Source: Cenococcum geophilum 1.58 (Eukaryota > Ascomycota > Dothideomycetes > Gloniales > Gloniaceae). From it: a DNA stretch of 64,000 nucleotides. The stretch lies in the NCBI GenBank assembly GCA_001692895.1, contig KV748183.1, forward strand, positions 2,976,001-3,040,000. Direction: 5' to 3'. Position numbers and translations under genes: made by a program. This document shows positions 34,925 to 47,600 of this stretch, one piece after another. Below the pieces are notes generated by a model. The model was given only the letters and a program-made list of their open reading frames with translations, did not search any database and had not been told where the DNA came from. Position 1 is the first letter of the stretch. Each line of letters begins with the position of its first letter.

Positions 34925-35844
34925 GGTGGATTACGGTGGCTGAGTGTAGTTGCTTCTAAGTTCTACTTTGCTGAGAGATGAAGATAGGGTAGAGAAACGA
35001 AGACCGAATAGGAGCTTTGCTAGTGTATGTGGAGAATGCTGGTTGGGGCGATAATTTGAATATTTCGATTTGATGGAAGACTGCTTGGTTCACAGTGGGA
35101 GACCTTATATACTTAGAGGCGTTTCTAATGATCACTCTCAGGAGTAAGTAACACATGAACATGCCCTCTATCGCACATTCACAGCTGGGCGTTTTCAATG
35201 GAGGCTGGCTGCATGTATCGCCAAGCGCTCACTCCAGCTATGATTCTTCTTGGCTTGTCCTCGACGATGCGCTTGAAGGACTGTTGCATGGCCTGAACAA
35301 CTCAGCCTCTCTGGAGATATCCGATATCTCAGAAATAGACATTCGGTGAGGCGTTCAACAATGCTGGAGACATGGCCTGAACAACTCAGCCTCTCTGGAG
35401 ATATCCGATATCTCAGAAATAGACATTCGGTGAGGCGTTCAACAATGCTGGAGATCGCTGCCAAGAACACAGACAACCTACTAGAGGAGCCATAGATGTT
35501 ATGAGGCTAAGCTACGGCTGTAGGCGCCTGGTGTCGATTGGGCTTCAAGGGTGCACGTCGACCAAAATTTGAATTCGTGGATCTAAGTTGCCGTCTGATT
35601 GTGGGTGGATGCAAGGTTCTGAAAATCGGGATGACCGGGTTAGCGTTGCATGGCTGGCTGAGTGGCTGTTCTCCAGCTGACCGCGAAGCTGGGAATATTG
35701 GAAGCTCAATGGTTAGCAAAGGCTACCCCGCTGAGATTTAATAGCCACGGACGATTGTAGCAAACTGCAAGAACAATTCGTTTGGTGGAGTACTGTAGCT
35801 GTTCCTTTCGTTAATATTTTGGCGTGAATGTAGTGTTACATCTA
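34925..35844. other. Upstream region of the DUF3602 gene with a tandem duplication
   Basis: Contains the 84-bp duplication listed separately. The minus-strand open frame 35195-35476 is open only because the 84-bp unit keeps frame. The plus-strand frame 35538-35741 has no domain. No gene is supported. Confidence 0.5.
35287..35454. repeat. Perfect 84-bp tandem duplication
   Basis: 35287-35370 is repeated at 35371-35454, apparently base for base. Each unit contains the 17-bp palindrome GAGATATCCGATATCTC. Confidence 0.9.
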
Positions 35845-36277
35845 ACGTGTTCCACCGCTCACTTGCGAACACCACTCACTCGCGCACCCCGAAAACCACC
35901 AAAAATCAGAAAAACTGCACCTTAATATTTTAACAACGGCTTAATAATAAATTCTAAAATTTTATAATTAGCCTTTTATACCCATTTAAACCTATTTTAA
36001 ATCTTTTATTGGATTTGGGGGGTGATCTATTGGGTAACTCTAAAATATTACAATTTAGCTCAAAATTGGGGGCCAAAACCTGATATCTTAATAATGGCCA
36101 GGCTTATTACGCTAAAATGTTATTAAGAGTCTTAATATAGGCACAAAATGCTAATTATAAAATTTAAGAATTTATTATTAAGCTGTTGTTAAGGTATCAA
36201 GGTGCAATTTTTCCGATTTTTGGTGGTTTTTGGGGTGCGCGAGTGAGTGGTGTTCGCAAGTGAGCGGTGGAATACGT
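35845..36277. mobile_element. 433-bp MITE with long TIRs and TA duplication (Tc1/mariner-pogo type)
   Basis: Terminal inverted repeats of about 125 bp start ACGTGTTCCACCGCTCACTT on the left and ACGTATTCCACCGCTCACTT on the right. They are flanked by TA at 35843-35844 and 36278-36279. The interior is AT-rich without an open frame. TA flanks and an ACGT start are shared with the transposase-bearing element at 49059-50900, although the internal TIR sequence differs. Confidence 0.85.
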
Positions 36278-37351
36278 TAAGTAGAGTGCTTTCATAACAA
36301 CCTCTGACTTGGGGGCGAAGGATGCGACACTGTGAGATGACCTTGACTGCTTCTAAAGGTGCATGCTAGTTTCAAAATATTTAAGAAAACTAGCAGCACT
36401 ACGAAGCCGGTGACGATACTCATGCCTACACCACTCACGGCCGTGTAGCTAGTAGCCTGCGCGCGAGTCAGTCCCTATTATATCTGGGTTTATTCGCAAA
36501 GCAGCCCGTAAAAGTGTGTTGAATGAAGAATGCCCAATTATTAACAGAACGAAAGGAACTTCTAGCAGAATTTCCAAATTGGGGGCAGCGCATTGGGGCT
36601 CTACCAAACTGACATGCCGAAGCCATTTGTCCTGGAAGCGTAACTGAGGCAGCGCGACTGAAGCAGCGGTATGTAAAGCATCGCAGATACATTGTCTTGT
36701 CGTATCTCGAAGTGCAGTTATCGAAAGGACGTACTAGGTGTAGATCTTGGTGATCAGATAGCGGAGACTCGTAGCTTCTTCTTTATACAGAATCGCATCC
36801 TATACCAAAGTTAAGCATGCATCACGTACGGGTGACTGTACATATTAGTCTGGATGGCCGTACGTGATCAATGCAGCATTTTTGACGGACTACGCCAAGA
36901 CTTTTAGTGATGCTGTGTGCATTCTCGCTGCGTCCATCACGCTGTACGCCGACCCCTTTCTCGATTGGCTGTACAACGAAACGTGGAGGAAGGCGATACA
37001 GCGTGGTACACACGCAATTTCGCCCTCTTGAACACTAGAGAACTTCAAGTTTAGCTCTTATAATTTAGCTTAAAAATTACAGACTTTACCTTTCTTGTAA
37101 GTGTATATCCCTTACACCGATAATAACGTCCTATAAAATGTGGCCCGTGCGCACCAATCATATATAAGCGGTAAGTCGTTCTGCCGCATCACTATAGCTC
37201 TTAAATAAAGTCATAAACATTAAAATATTGGTGTATATTGTATATAGAGCCTTATTCTTTGGAGTTAAGTCAATCTACGTGCTCCTGCCAACACGGGCTG
37301 TCTTTGTATAGTGGTATTCGATAGAGTTTATGGTGCGAGAAAATTGATGTT
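36278..37351. other. Intergenic DNA left of the hAT element
   Basis: About 1 kb. Fragmentary protein-like pieces (36468-37013) exist in several frames without a continuous model, so nothing can be named. The TTGATGTT target duplicate of the hAT element occupies 37344-37351. Confidence 0.5.
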
Positions 37352-37548
37352 TAGGGTTGCGGCCGATACACCCCGATACCCGTATTGGATAATCAGCCTA
37401 TTAGCTAATAGTATTACGAGAGTATCCGATAATTCTCCGATACTTTAAGCTACATTGTCCATAAGACGCCATACCGGGTCTTCTATATTACAGAAACGAA
37501 CGCTTTAAAAACTACCGTGTATTAAGAAAAGAAATACTAGTGTAACAG

Positions 37549-37700
37549 TGCTAGGGCGTGCTACCTGCGATATTCTGCCGTATTCTGCCACACCTATAAT
37601 ATTCTGCCATATTCTGCTACGCCTATAATATTCTGCCATATTCTGCCATAGCCGCAATATGCCGCAGTGTGCCTAGGCAGAATATAGTAGCACCCCTTAG
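37549..37700. repeat. ATTCTGCC array flanked by an inverted repeat
   Basis: ATTCTGCC or a close variant appears about six times (37570-37660) with CACACCTATAAT-like spacers. The block is bracketed by GGCGTGCTAC at the left and, inverted, GTAGCACCCC at the right, with ATATTCTGCC/GGCAGAATAT inside. It may be a small insertion within the hAT element. Confidence 0.65.
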
Positions 37701-39786
37701 CGTACAACTTATAAAGGAATACCTAGAATTCCATGATCTACCCAGTCCTTCGCGCATTCTAATGCCTTAAGTATCCATGGAGTAGTTTTCGTACGGTCCC
37801 ATGGAATGCGACGTTAAGATCCTAAAAATACTCTCTCTAGTTTATCACTCATTCCAGGTATTAAGAGAACTTTAACTGCAAGTAGTAAGAGTCTTAGGAA
37901 TCTTATATGCTATAAAAACTAAGTCTACTATAAAATAGCTATTATACGGCTATTAAGTAGAATTAAGCTCTCGTTAATATAGGTATTAAACTTATCCTAG
38001 CTCTATAGACGAGTATACTTTAAATAATACTAAAAACAAGCCTTATAAAAGGTAGAGAGGTTTACTTTAGACTCTAAAGGCGACTTTTAAGTCTTAGTTT
38101 TGTACAATATAGTTAAATCTAAAAGTATTGCTTTCTTATGGAATCTCTCCCAAAGCTTTTATACGCTAAAGAGTTTCTTTTCTCTATTAATCGTAATATA
38201 ATCATTCTAATCTTTTAAGAAAGCTATATAACACTCTGGGTCGAGAACCCGTGCCGCTAGATAGTAGGGAGAATTGTTTAGCTTCTTAACATACTTTATA
38301 AGCTTTTTCTTAGTACGTTAGAGTTAAGGAGCTATAAACTTATCCTTAGCCTTAGTAGCTATTACCTAGAAAAGGATTAGCTAAAGAAACGTTAAGAGTA
38401 TTATATAATATACTAACGCGGTATATATTATATCCTTAAGAATATTAATTAATTCTAGAACCCTGTCTAGTGTTATATAATCTCCTTAAAGAAATAGAGT
38501 TGCTTTATAGAAAGACTAAAGGAAATTATAAATTGTATAAAGATATATCCATTCGCTTATTATAAGGATATTATCTTTTAAAAAATTATCCTTATAGTAC
38601 TTAACGTAGAGTTAAAGCGTAGCCTTTATATTATCCTCTAGAGCTATATTTAATATATTAAACCAGCTATTCCACCTTATACAATTATTAAGAGGAATTA
38701 TTCTACTAGCACGCTCTATAAACTATATTGTACGGTTAGCTAAGCTATAGATATAAACGACGTAGTTATAAAGCTTCCCTATTAGCCCTATAATATTTTA
38801 AATATTTTTACCCCTTTTATACTTTTCGTATAATATAGGCTCTAATTCTTTACATTTCTTTTTCCTCTTATCTTTTCTCTTAACTAGCGGTGGTGCTTAT
38901 TATATAACTTCCTCCTCCTCCTCCTCCTCCTCCTCTTCTTCCTCTTCTTCTTCTTTATTCTGCTTCTTATTTTCTTTATTATACGAGTTTATAAGCTTCT
39001 TATTCTTCTTTAAACTAAATAGAAAGGCCTAAACAATAAGATTAATAACATGCCCCTAATAGCAAATTCTTTAATATATTACGATCCAGTTAATTTTATA
39101 CTTAAGGCTAAGCTATTAGCTAATTATATGACAGAGAATATTATTTAATCTAGCATTATTACCAATAAGAGCTCCAATCTTTATTTTAATACTATACTTA
39201 ATAAGAACAGGACGAAGTGCCTCCCATTAATCTATACTACTTTAGCTAGATACCGTACGAAGAGCAATTAAGGGGTTCCGGTATTTATCCTAGATATTAA
39301 TAAAGCTAGCATAGATTCCGAGAAGAAGAGTATAACTTAGAGAGCTTTAGATGTCTACGGTAAGGTAAATATTTGTCTTCGTAGATTAAAGTACTTTTCG
39401 TACAATATCTTAACTCTTAGTAAAGTGGTTAAAAATTTAGGTTGTAATCGTTAAGTAGTGTATAGAGATAATTAAGGGTGCTTCTTAATTTAATGCTTTT
39501 ATAAAAGTATAAAACTCTAGCCATTCTATATATAAGAAGGGAAGCCGTCGTACGATAATTAGATCTAGAAGTGCTTGCTTTATAATATTTTAATATACCG
39601 TACGCTTTAAAACCTCGCCCTTAAGACCTTTAATTTATCCCCTTTCTAAAAGCTTAGTATAGAGTGCTTAAGTAGAACTCTCTCCTTAATCTCTTACTGT
39701 TATATAAGTATTATTCTCCTCTAAACTCTATTTAATTTTATATTTCTTAAGATGAATTTAAAGTCTATATATTAAGCTATAATATT

Positions 39787-40054
39787 TGTTCGTACTAACT
39801 TAATAGCACGAGTGAGTTGTATCTACGGGCACGAAATATATGTAGTATTGTATGCTTGTTTGGATGGTGACTGTCAATTGTATAAAGTAGACTACGTAGT
39901 CTATATACTAATGCACCTCCCCCCTAATTAGTTAGTGCTTTATAAGTGCACTAGACGCGTAAGCGAGTGGTTAGTGCACTGAACGCGTAAACGCGTACCT
40001 AGTGTACCGAACGCGTAAGTACGCGTTTAGTATAATAGGTGCTGTAATTATATA
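39787..40054 (-). repeat. 3' LTR of copia-2
   Basis: 268 bp, starting TGTTCGTACTAAC on the plus strand. It contains several ACGCGTA units (39955-40030). Confidence 0.85.
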
Positions 40055-40303
40055 CTGGTAGTACTTGAAAAATGAAACCACCTATATATAGCCTCCGTAA
40101 TTGCTTTAATAAAACTATAAAATATAAAGGAAAATATATAGGAAATCTCCCTAAGGTGCCGTCTAGGCTGCCTTCTAAACGGTGCCCTAAGCTAGCTATA
40201 AGTTCTGCTTATGGTCCGTAAAATGAACCGTACAGCCTTTTAACGGGCAGTAGACGAGCCATAAGTTAGATTTTGAGGGCCGCTAAGGCGCTAGTGCTAA
40301 GTA

Positions 40304-40350
40304 AACTAATGGCGATTTTTTATCCCGGGGATGGAAAATTGTAATTAGTT
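40304..40350. repeat. 47-bp near-palindrome, relative of the one at 15805-15851
   Basis: Outer arms AACTAAT/ATTAGTT and a centre ATCCCGGGGAT flanked by AT-rich arms. Upstream it shares CCGCYAAGGCGCTAGT with the copy in the 3.1-kb LTR element. Confidence 0.8.
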
Positions 40351-43300
40351 AATTTAACTACCCTGTAAAATTTGGTAGGTTACGTAAGTCCACTAAGTTC
40401 TACTATAGCTTTCCACCGTTTTCTACCTATACCGTATAACGAGCCGTACGGCCTTCCAACGGGCCGTAGATATACCATAGGTGCTCCGTTAGTCCCGTTC
40501 TACCCATTCTATAACTTTTAGGTTAAGCTTATTTATATTAATTAGGGTTTTAAGGGCTTAATACGGCTTTGCCTTAGTCATGGCGTCTACTAGGTTATCT
40601 CCGCTGGTGATCTATTTAACCTTTATAATCTTACGTTATTTATAGGCCTGATGTAAGCACATTAGGTCGACTATAAGTCTCTTCTCCTATATTATACCTA
40701 GCTTAACTAGGCAGTTATAGAGAGACTTTAAATCGGTGTATAAAACTAGGGGTAGCTGCTCCAATTATAGGATCTTCTAGATCGTTAATTTGATTATAAC
40801 TGCTATATTAAAGCTATAGGCTAGTATATATAGTTTAGAAGCTAGTACACTACGGGTTACTTATTTACATTTAATTAAAGACTAATACAGTATGTTTGCG
40901 TCTTAGTTATAGTCCGTAAGTATAATTATAAAGCCAATTTACGATAACAGGTCCCTATTATTAGTAAAGGAGGCGTCCGTAAATACTATTATGTTAATAG
41001 AATTTAGGTCTAGCGGTATAAAAGTAAGTCCTCTTATTATATTATTAATTTGCTATTAAATGCGCTTATTAAGCTACTTAATATTTTCTTCTTATGGATC
41101 TACTACCTGGGCTATAAAGGATAAGTTATAGGCAGATTCGGGTTAATAGACTATAGCGATATAGGTACCTCTTGCACGCTATACAGCGTATTAGTCCTTT
41201 ATAGTTATAGTCTTATAGGTCTCTCCGCGGGAACTAGTAAGGTCCGTAGGCTTTGCCGTAATAGGCTTTAGGTTTTAAGCTTAGCGTTCCTAAGTTAGCT
41301 AAATTAAGTTACCCTTTTATATAATTAAGCCTCCGTTAAACTTAATTAGAGTCCGCTTAGTTAACTGCTTTTACAGCTTTACTAGGAACTTAGCTTCTTA
41401 TAGTTCGGTTTCTTCCGCGTCCGTAAAAGTTTGGTTTGCTAAAAAGAGGGTATCGTCCGTTTAAAGTCTAACGATACCAAGGCCGTTTGATAGGGTATAT
41501 AGGAGGTAAGGGTTATAGGTCAACTGCTCTATCTTAAGTTTACTAACATAGTGCTAGTAGTATATTTTAAACCAGTGGTTTCTAGCTTCCGGTACTCTAT
41601 AAAGTGGTTTTATAACCCGTAAAATTGTTCCTGGTTATAGATTAAGCTTAAGCGGTGGCCGTATAAAGATATCCCTACTTAGGTAGGTATTGGACTGCAT
41701 ATAGGCTTATAAAATGTCCCGTAAGTAGAGGGCTACGGGTTTAGTTTGCTGTAGTCCCGGCATAAGCGTAAGTATAATCCGTTAACTAACCCGTTAAATT
41801 GTAGGCAATTATATAAGGACGAGGTTCTTTCCCTAGTCGTTATAAGCTTATATAACAAGCCTTGACTTTTTAAAGGCTTTATTAATACTAGGGTGCTTAA
41901 TTTTATTAATAAAGCGCGAGTTAAATATACAGACGCCTTGCGGAACGTCTCTCTCCGTTATAACCGTAAAGACGCCCTTCTTAAGTAATCCGTTAATCTC
42001 TTTACGTCGTAAGTCCGTAAAAGGGGTTTCCTATACTAGAACTAATATATTTACAGGTGGAGATTACTTTATAAATATGCCTGTAGAGGTTAGGTGATTC
42101 TCCATTATAGGGTTTTTATAGGGGCGTCCTCAGCTACGCTTTATAGTAGGTTCCGTAGGTTTATTAGGTTTTTAGGGGACCTCTAAGGTAGGTAAGGGTG
42201 CTTTTAGTTTATCCAATTCGGCGGGTGCTTTTGGTTCGTCTAGCTCGACGTTATAAATGTTTTTAGACCAAAAATAGGGTTTTACGGATATACTTCTAAA
42301 GCTGGTTGGCCTACTAGGAAGCTATACATAGCACGTCTTATTTTCTACGGCTAGTAGATAATAAGGTCTATTCTAACTGCCGCTTTTACGCTATATAAGG
42401 ACTTTAGAGTTAAGCGGGAGGTTATATACTAGGGTTGTGTTAGGTCCGTTATAGTAGTATAGGGCGTTATTAATAGCTTACTTAGCCCGTAGCTTAACTA
42501 TTTTAGTTATTGCCTTCCGTATTATAGCTGCTTGTTTTGTAATAGACGGGGCAGAAGGGCCTAGGTTGCTTATCCTTAGGTAGGCTCCGTAAACCAAGAG
42601 GGTAGGTACTAGTCCGTTAGGGCCAGTGGTGTTATTAATAGCTTTTACGGCCATCTATAAAGCTAGTTCCTTTTAGATATCCTTACACTCGTCCGTAATA
42701 ATCTAGTAAGCTCTCTATAAGGCTAGGTAAGCTTACTTAATAAGCCTAACGGACTAGTGCGCCTTAACTAAACAGCTTTTATTAATATAGCTATAGCTAT
42801 AGCATACTGCTGGAATTCCTTACTAATAAAGTTCCTACTAGCGTTATAGGTAATATACTACAGAGGTCTGACGTATATATTGATCTAGTAGGTCCGTAAA
42901 ATATCCTAAGTGTATTTTATAGATATATTTTACAACTAACGGGCGGCTTAATAGCGGGTTACCTCGTTGATTATATATAATACTAAACTGCCGTTAATAT
43001 ACATAATGTCCACGTACACTAAGTGGTTAAAGTTAAGGTCCTTATAAAGGGTGAACTTAAATTAGCCTAGGGAACGTCCGTATTTCTAGCAGGAGGAGCA
43101 GTATTTAGTTAGGTAGTTAATTGCCTTCCTATTAACGTTGTTATGTTTAGAGCGTTTAAGGACTTTATACAGCTTTTCGGCTAACGGGTAGCCGAAACAG
43201 CGGTATAGGCGGTGGATTTTAGTACCAGTAAGGTAGCATAGGTTATAGTTGAAAGATTCCTAAATATAGGTTTGTAAAGTTTTTCCCTATATAAGGAACG

Positions 43301-45375
43301 GGTGTCTAAATTGTTATATAATTAGTAGGGTAATATACTTACTTTGTGGGGCCAATTAGGGTGTCCGTAATATTATTATAGTATACCTATAACCTGTCCA
43401 TATCTACAAAATAGAGTAGAAAGGGGGTGTCCGCTTTTACTATGTAGAAGTTAACTAAGCTAATTAAAGTCTTAACTTTAACTGATCTAATTAATGCGGT
43501 TAAGCCGATGCCGAATTAGATGTTTACGGCCCTAGTTTACGTAATATCAATATCCGTATTATTATTTATGGTGGTCCTATATGCAAGGTATTGTTTATAG
43601 CCTACGGTAGACTTTTTAGAGGCACTTGTATCGATTATAATACCATAGAATTCCTTAGGGGTATAGCGTTTTGTGGTAATATATGCAAATAGGTCCTACT
43701 TATAATCTATAACATTTATAACGGGGGTGCTTATAGGATGGTTTTTAGGCGTAAGTAAGTGTATAAAGGAGCGGTCGGCTAATATGGTCGTAATATTAAA
43801 GGCTTAGCTGTCCGTAAAAGGTCTAAAAGTGGTTAGGAACGTCTCTAAGGTCTTTTATTCCTAAGCGTTTAAGTTAAAGTTAATTATAAGGGCTTCAATT
43901 AACTTATCTGGGGGCTCTTTTACTTCCTCTCCTTTATATTCTAAAATAAACTAGTTAATATAGCTATTAAGTCTCTTCTTAGACTTATTACGTTTTTTCT
44001 AGGTATACCTTATAGACTAACATCCTTCCTTACCGCACACGAAGCACTTCTAGCTGGTTTATTTACGGGGGTATGTTTTCGTACGGGGGTTACTCTTAAG
44101 GTTAGTGTAGTAGTGGTCGAGTACTAGGCCGCGTAGTATGGTAGAGTAGGCTTAGCTAAACTCTTATTTAGGAATATCAGCCTTCTAGCAGAGGTTCGTA
44201 AAGATGGTTAGTTTAAAGTTAAAGTTATCGTTTTCGCCGCTATACTTAGATTTATCGATATAGAGCTTAGCTAGGTTAGCTAGCTCCTTGCCATAGGTCT
44301 TTAGTTAGATAGGTTGTAGATCTATAACTTATAGATTTATGGTTTGCGGATATATAGCTTACGGATCTATGACTTAAACAACAGGGGTAATTTGGTCTGT
44401 ATTTTGGTTTACGGGGGTATTACGGTTTATAATTTAAGTACTAGGTATACTTTAGCCCATAAGATTAATTTTAAAACTGCTTAGGTTTATAAGATAAATT
44501 TAGTTAAGTAGGTTAGGTATAAGGCTAGCGATTATATTAAGTTTAGAAGAAGTAAAGAGTTCCTTAGTTTCTTGGAACTAGTTTAGGATTTCCTTTTTAG
44601 TCCATTCCGTTTGGTCTTTCTTATATATTATATTGTATAAGGACTATACAACAGTAACTCGTTTATTCCTTTTAACCTATATACCTTAGTTATATAAGAG
44701 GGTCCATAGGTTACGGATAGTAGTAGGGTTGCATGCTTTAAAGATAGCTTCCATAAAGTCCGTAAAGTCTTNCTAGTATTACTCCTATAGGTTAACGTTT
44801 ATAAGCTTAAAATATTTATATTTAAGAACTTTAAATTTAATATAGTTGTTAACGTTAGGTATAGACGTAAGGTCGGCTCCCTACCTCTACTTTTCCTGGC
44901 CTTTATTAACTTGCTTTTTTAGGTCTACTATACTATATAGTATAGTATAGTACACAGTAGGTGGAAGAGGTCTTATAGTGGTCCGTAAAGGCAGTTAATA
45001 TCCATAGCGGTTCGTAGAAGGGTAAAAGTGTCTATAAGGGGTCTTAATAGGTCCGTAGTAGTTTATAAAGGGGTAGGGGGTCTTTATAAGGGGTCTAAAA
45101 AGACGTCGGAGGTATTAAAAGAGGGTGTAGTAGGGATAGGGGTTTAAGGTTTAAGGGTAGGGGGTTCCGTACAGGTCTATATTTATATCTATTATACTTC
45201 CGGTAAACCGTACTAAGACTTAAATAAGTATATAGAGTTAGAGATAAGTCCATAATCCCTAACTTCCGACCTTCTAGTAGGTCGTACTAGGAGTCTAAAC
45301 GGGTGGTCGCTGTTGTATATATTGCTCGGGGGGAGGTATCAAGTAATTGCTAATCTGTGCGCGCTTACTAATCAG

Positions 45376-45643
45376 TATTCGTACTAACTTAATAGCACGA
45401 GTAAGTTGTATCCACGGGCACGAAATATATGTAGTATCGTATGCTTGTTTGGATGGTGACTATTAATTATATAAAGCAGACTACGTGGTCTATATACTGA
45501 TGCACCTCCCCCCTGATTAGTCAGTGCTTTATAAGTGCACCAGACGCGTAAGCGAGTGGTTGGTGCACTGAACGCGTAAACGCGTACCTGGTGTACCGAA
45601 CGCGTAAGCACGCGTTTGGTACAACAGGTGCTGTAATTATACA
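45376..45643 (-). repeat. 5' LTR of copia-2
   Basis: 268 bp aligning to 39787-40054 without gaps, ending AATTATACA on the plus strand. The ACGCGTA-rich part is at 45545-45617. Confidence 0.85.
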
Positions 45644-46040
45644 ATATCCTTTTGGGTCTTTAGAAGGACAATATTGACAGAAATAGCTCTTCTTCGTACG
45701 AGCTTTCTCTTCAGCTGTTGCTGTATAGGTGTGTTTATAAATTAAGGAAGACTGTTTTATTGTTATACGTCTAGTTAAGACCAAGCCTTTATCACCCTTA
45801 GTTTTAGCGCTTAAAAGAGTAGTAGAAGAAACATCATTTTTAAATGAGATATTGCTATCAAAATTATTGAATTAAAGATTATTACTAGCCATATTAGAGC
45901 CATCTAAAGAATTTAATAATTTTTTATGCGGAAGTTCTAAATGCCAAGCTTTATTGGATAAATATCGGATAATACGGTGTTAGCTGATACTATTATTATC
46001 CGATAGGCTATCAGGATAAAAGTTATCGGCCGCAACCCTG

Positions 46041-46495
46041 TTGATGTTCTTGACATGCGTGCACGAGCCACATTTTATAGGACCCTATTAGTGCAAGGGA
46101 TACAGGCAAAACTCCTTAATATAATACCGGGGTATATAACGATACATTTTGTATTACGATCTACACACCCTAATCAAGCCTTTTTTGGTGCAACTAACGA
46201 TAATCTGACTTTTGACGATATCGTTAAGCTCTACCACCAATATCAGTATAACTAGTTGTATGGGAAGGGGGTATATCTGGCCCATAAGGAGGGAAATCTA
46301 TACCCTCCAGGCTTTAAGATTCACTTTTTATTGAAATTTTACCGCCTATTCACCCTATACGTGACTCTTAATATAACAATACTATTGGTATTACGGTACA
46401 TTTGGCGCCAAAACCCATACCGTACTAAGGAGTTTTGTCTGTACCTTTGTGAAGTGCACAGCCTTTTTCGTAGGTGCAGTATCTAATGTCCATCC
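46041..46495 (+). pseudogene. Unidentified broken reading frame at the hAT right flank
   Basis: An open stretch from the hAT target site reads MRARATFYRTLLVQGIQAKL..., then STHPNQAFFGATNDNLTFDD and IVKLYHQYQYN, a TAG, then LYGKGVYLAHKEGNLYPPGF and a hydrophobic part to 46486. The TAG is a possible former CAG. It could be a host gene or another transposon into which hAT inserted. I do not recognise it. Confidence 0.35.
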
Positions 46496-47600
46496 CTATG
46501 TCGCGAGACACCCTATATCGCGGGACATCGCGACTTATTTTCCTTACAACAATATTAACTTTAGAATAATAGCTAAAATATTATCAGAATAGGTAGCGCA
46601 AGATCTGATTTTAATCCCCTCTTTATATTGAGCCTATATTATCTATAGTTACTATATAATACCGCTTTATACTTTAAGTGTGTTTTTAGCCTTACGTCCT
46701 TTGGCAGACCCTTATATGCTAAATAGGCGATTAAACCGCGGAAAATCATTTATACAATCGATTAATATATAAAGAAGCTATTCCGAAACTATGAAAATCC
46801 TTCTCATATTACACGCGCTGCTGCGGTTTGCGATAATTGCAATTGACGAACAAGGGCTAAGACTTTAGTCAGTAGTACTTAGCTTAAAGTAGTATAGCCA
46901 GGCAAGCTTGGCTGGGAGTGCACTTACCTCGTAGATTATGCGCCCGAGTATACCTCTGTACCAGCTTTATTTTTATATATCCTTAAGCTTATAACATGTT
47001 GGTAGGGGGGGAGGTACGTGGACATCCACAGGAGCTTCCTGAGATCACGTGATTGCTTTCGCCTGTTGTATATATTCTCATCCTTTGAGACTGCTCCACC
47101 TTATGGAGTCCTCACACCACCATACACCTGCATTCCCGTGTGACATAACATTAATAAAAGGCAATTCCCTTCCGCTACTGCTTAATCGCAGCATGTAATT
47201 TATCACAACAACTATATTGTTAAATTGTAGAGGCAGAGACTTAAGACCTTAATCTTTCATTATTTATAAAAGTAGAATTTCGTTGCACTAAAACTCTTGC
47301 TGTTGTAGGGCTACAATCTTTGTTTATATTCACCTATTATATCGTATGCCTATATATTCTACGCCTTTGCGCTTAAAAAAGCGCTCTAACTAAGTTTTTT
47401 TCTGAAGACTGTTAGTAAGTTGTGTTATGTTCAAATAAGTGACAAACTGGAAGTATCTTTGGATCGATTAATCTGTTTTAGGCCAGGGTACCCTCTAATT
47501 TTGCCAAGATTTTTCCAAATTCTTTCTTTTGAGGGTATCCACCCAACCTCGCAGATCTCTCTACCCGACTTTCGATTTCTCTGAATTGATGGAGCGTTTC

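Larger units (their letters stand above)
39787..45643 (-). mobile_element. Ty1/copia LTR retrotransposon, full-length relic (copia-2)
   Basis: 5,857 bp between two 268-bp LTRs (39787-40054 and 45376-45643), flanked by ATATT (39782-39786) and ATATC (45644-45648), a 5-bp duplication with one transition. On the minus strand: gag with a zinc-knuckle-like segment near 44040, protease, integrase across about 42400-43700, and reverse transcriptase/RNase H to about 40550. It sits inside the hAT transposase gene. The structure is complete, but the coding region is broken many times. The LTRs differ at many sites, mostly transitions, so age read from LTR divergence would be inflated by RIP. Confidence 0.85.
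37352..46040 (-). mobile_element. hAT DNA transposon, decayed, with a copia element inside
   Basis: The ends are inverted: TAGGGTTGCGGCCGATA at 37352 and, read on the minus strand from 46040, CAGGGTTGCGGCCGATA. A perfect 8-bp target duplication TTGATGTT lies at 37344-37351 and 46041-46048. Both features are hallmarks of hAT. Without the 5.86-kb copia insert (39787-45643) the element is about 2.8 kb. The minus-strand transposase has a BED-type zinc finger start (KKSYFCQYCPSKDPKGY, near 45700). Further in are GHVINLIV...AFLFSLKK near 39040, a poly-Glu tract from CCT/CTT repeats at about 38905-38950, and the C-terminal SPYYLAARVLDPECYIAFLKD near 38250. Many in-frame TAA/TAG codons make the transposase inactive. 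Confidence 0.85.

Noticed and set aside
37570-37680. CRISPR-like array
   Set aside because: Units are 8-10 bp with no uniform spacers, in a eukaryotic transposon.
45384-45784. Two minus-strand open frames of about 87 codons
   Set aside because: One lies in the copia LTR. The other runs from the hAT zinc-finger exon into the LTR, so neither is a separate gene.
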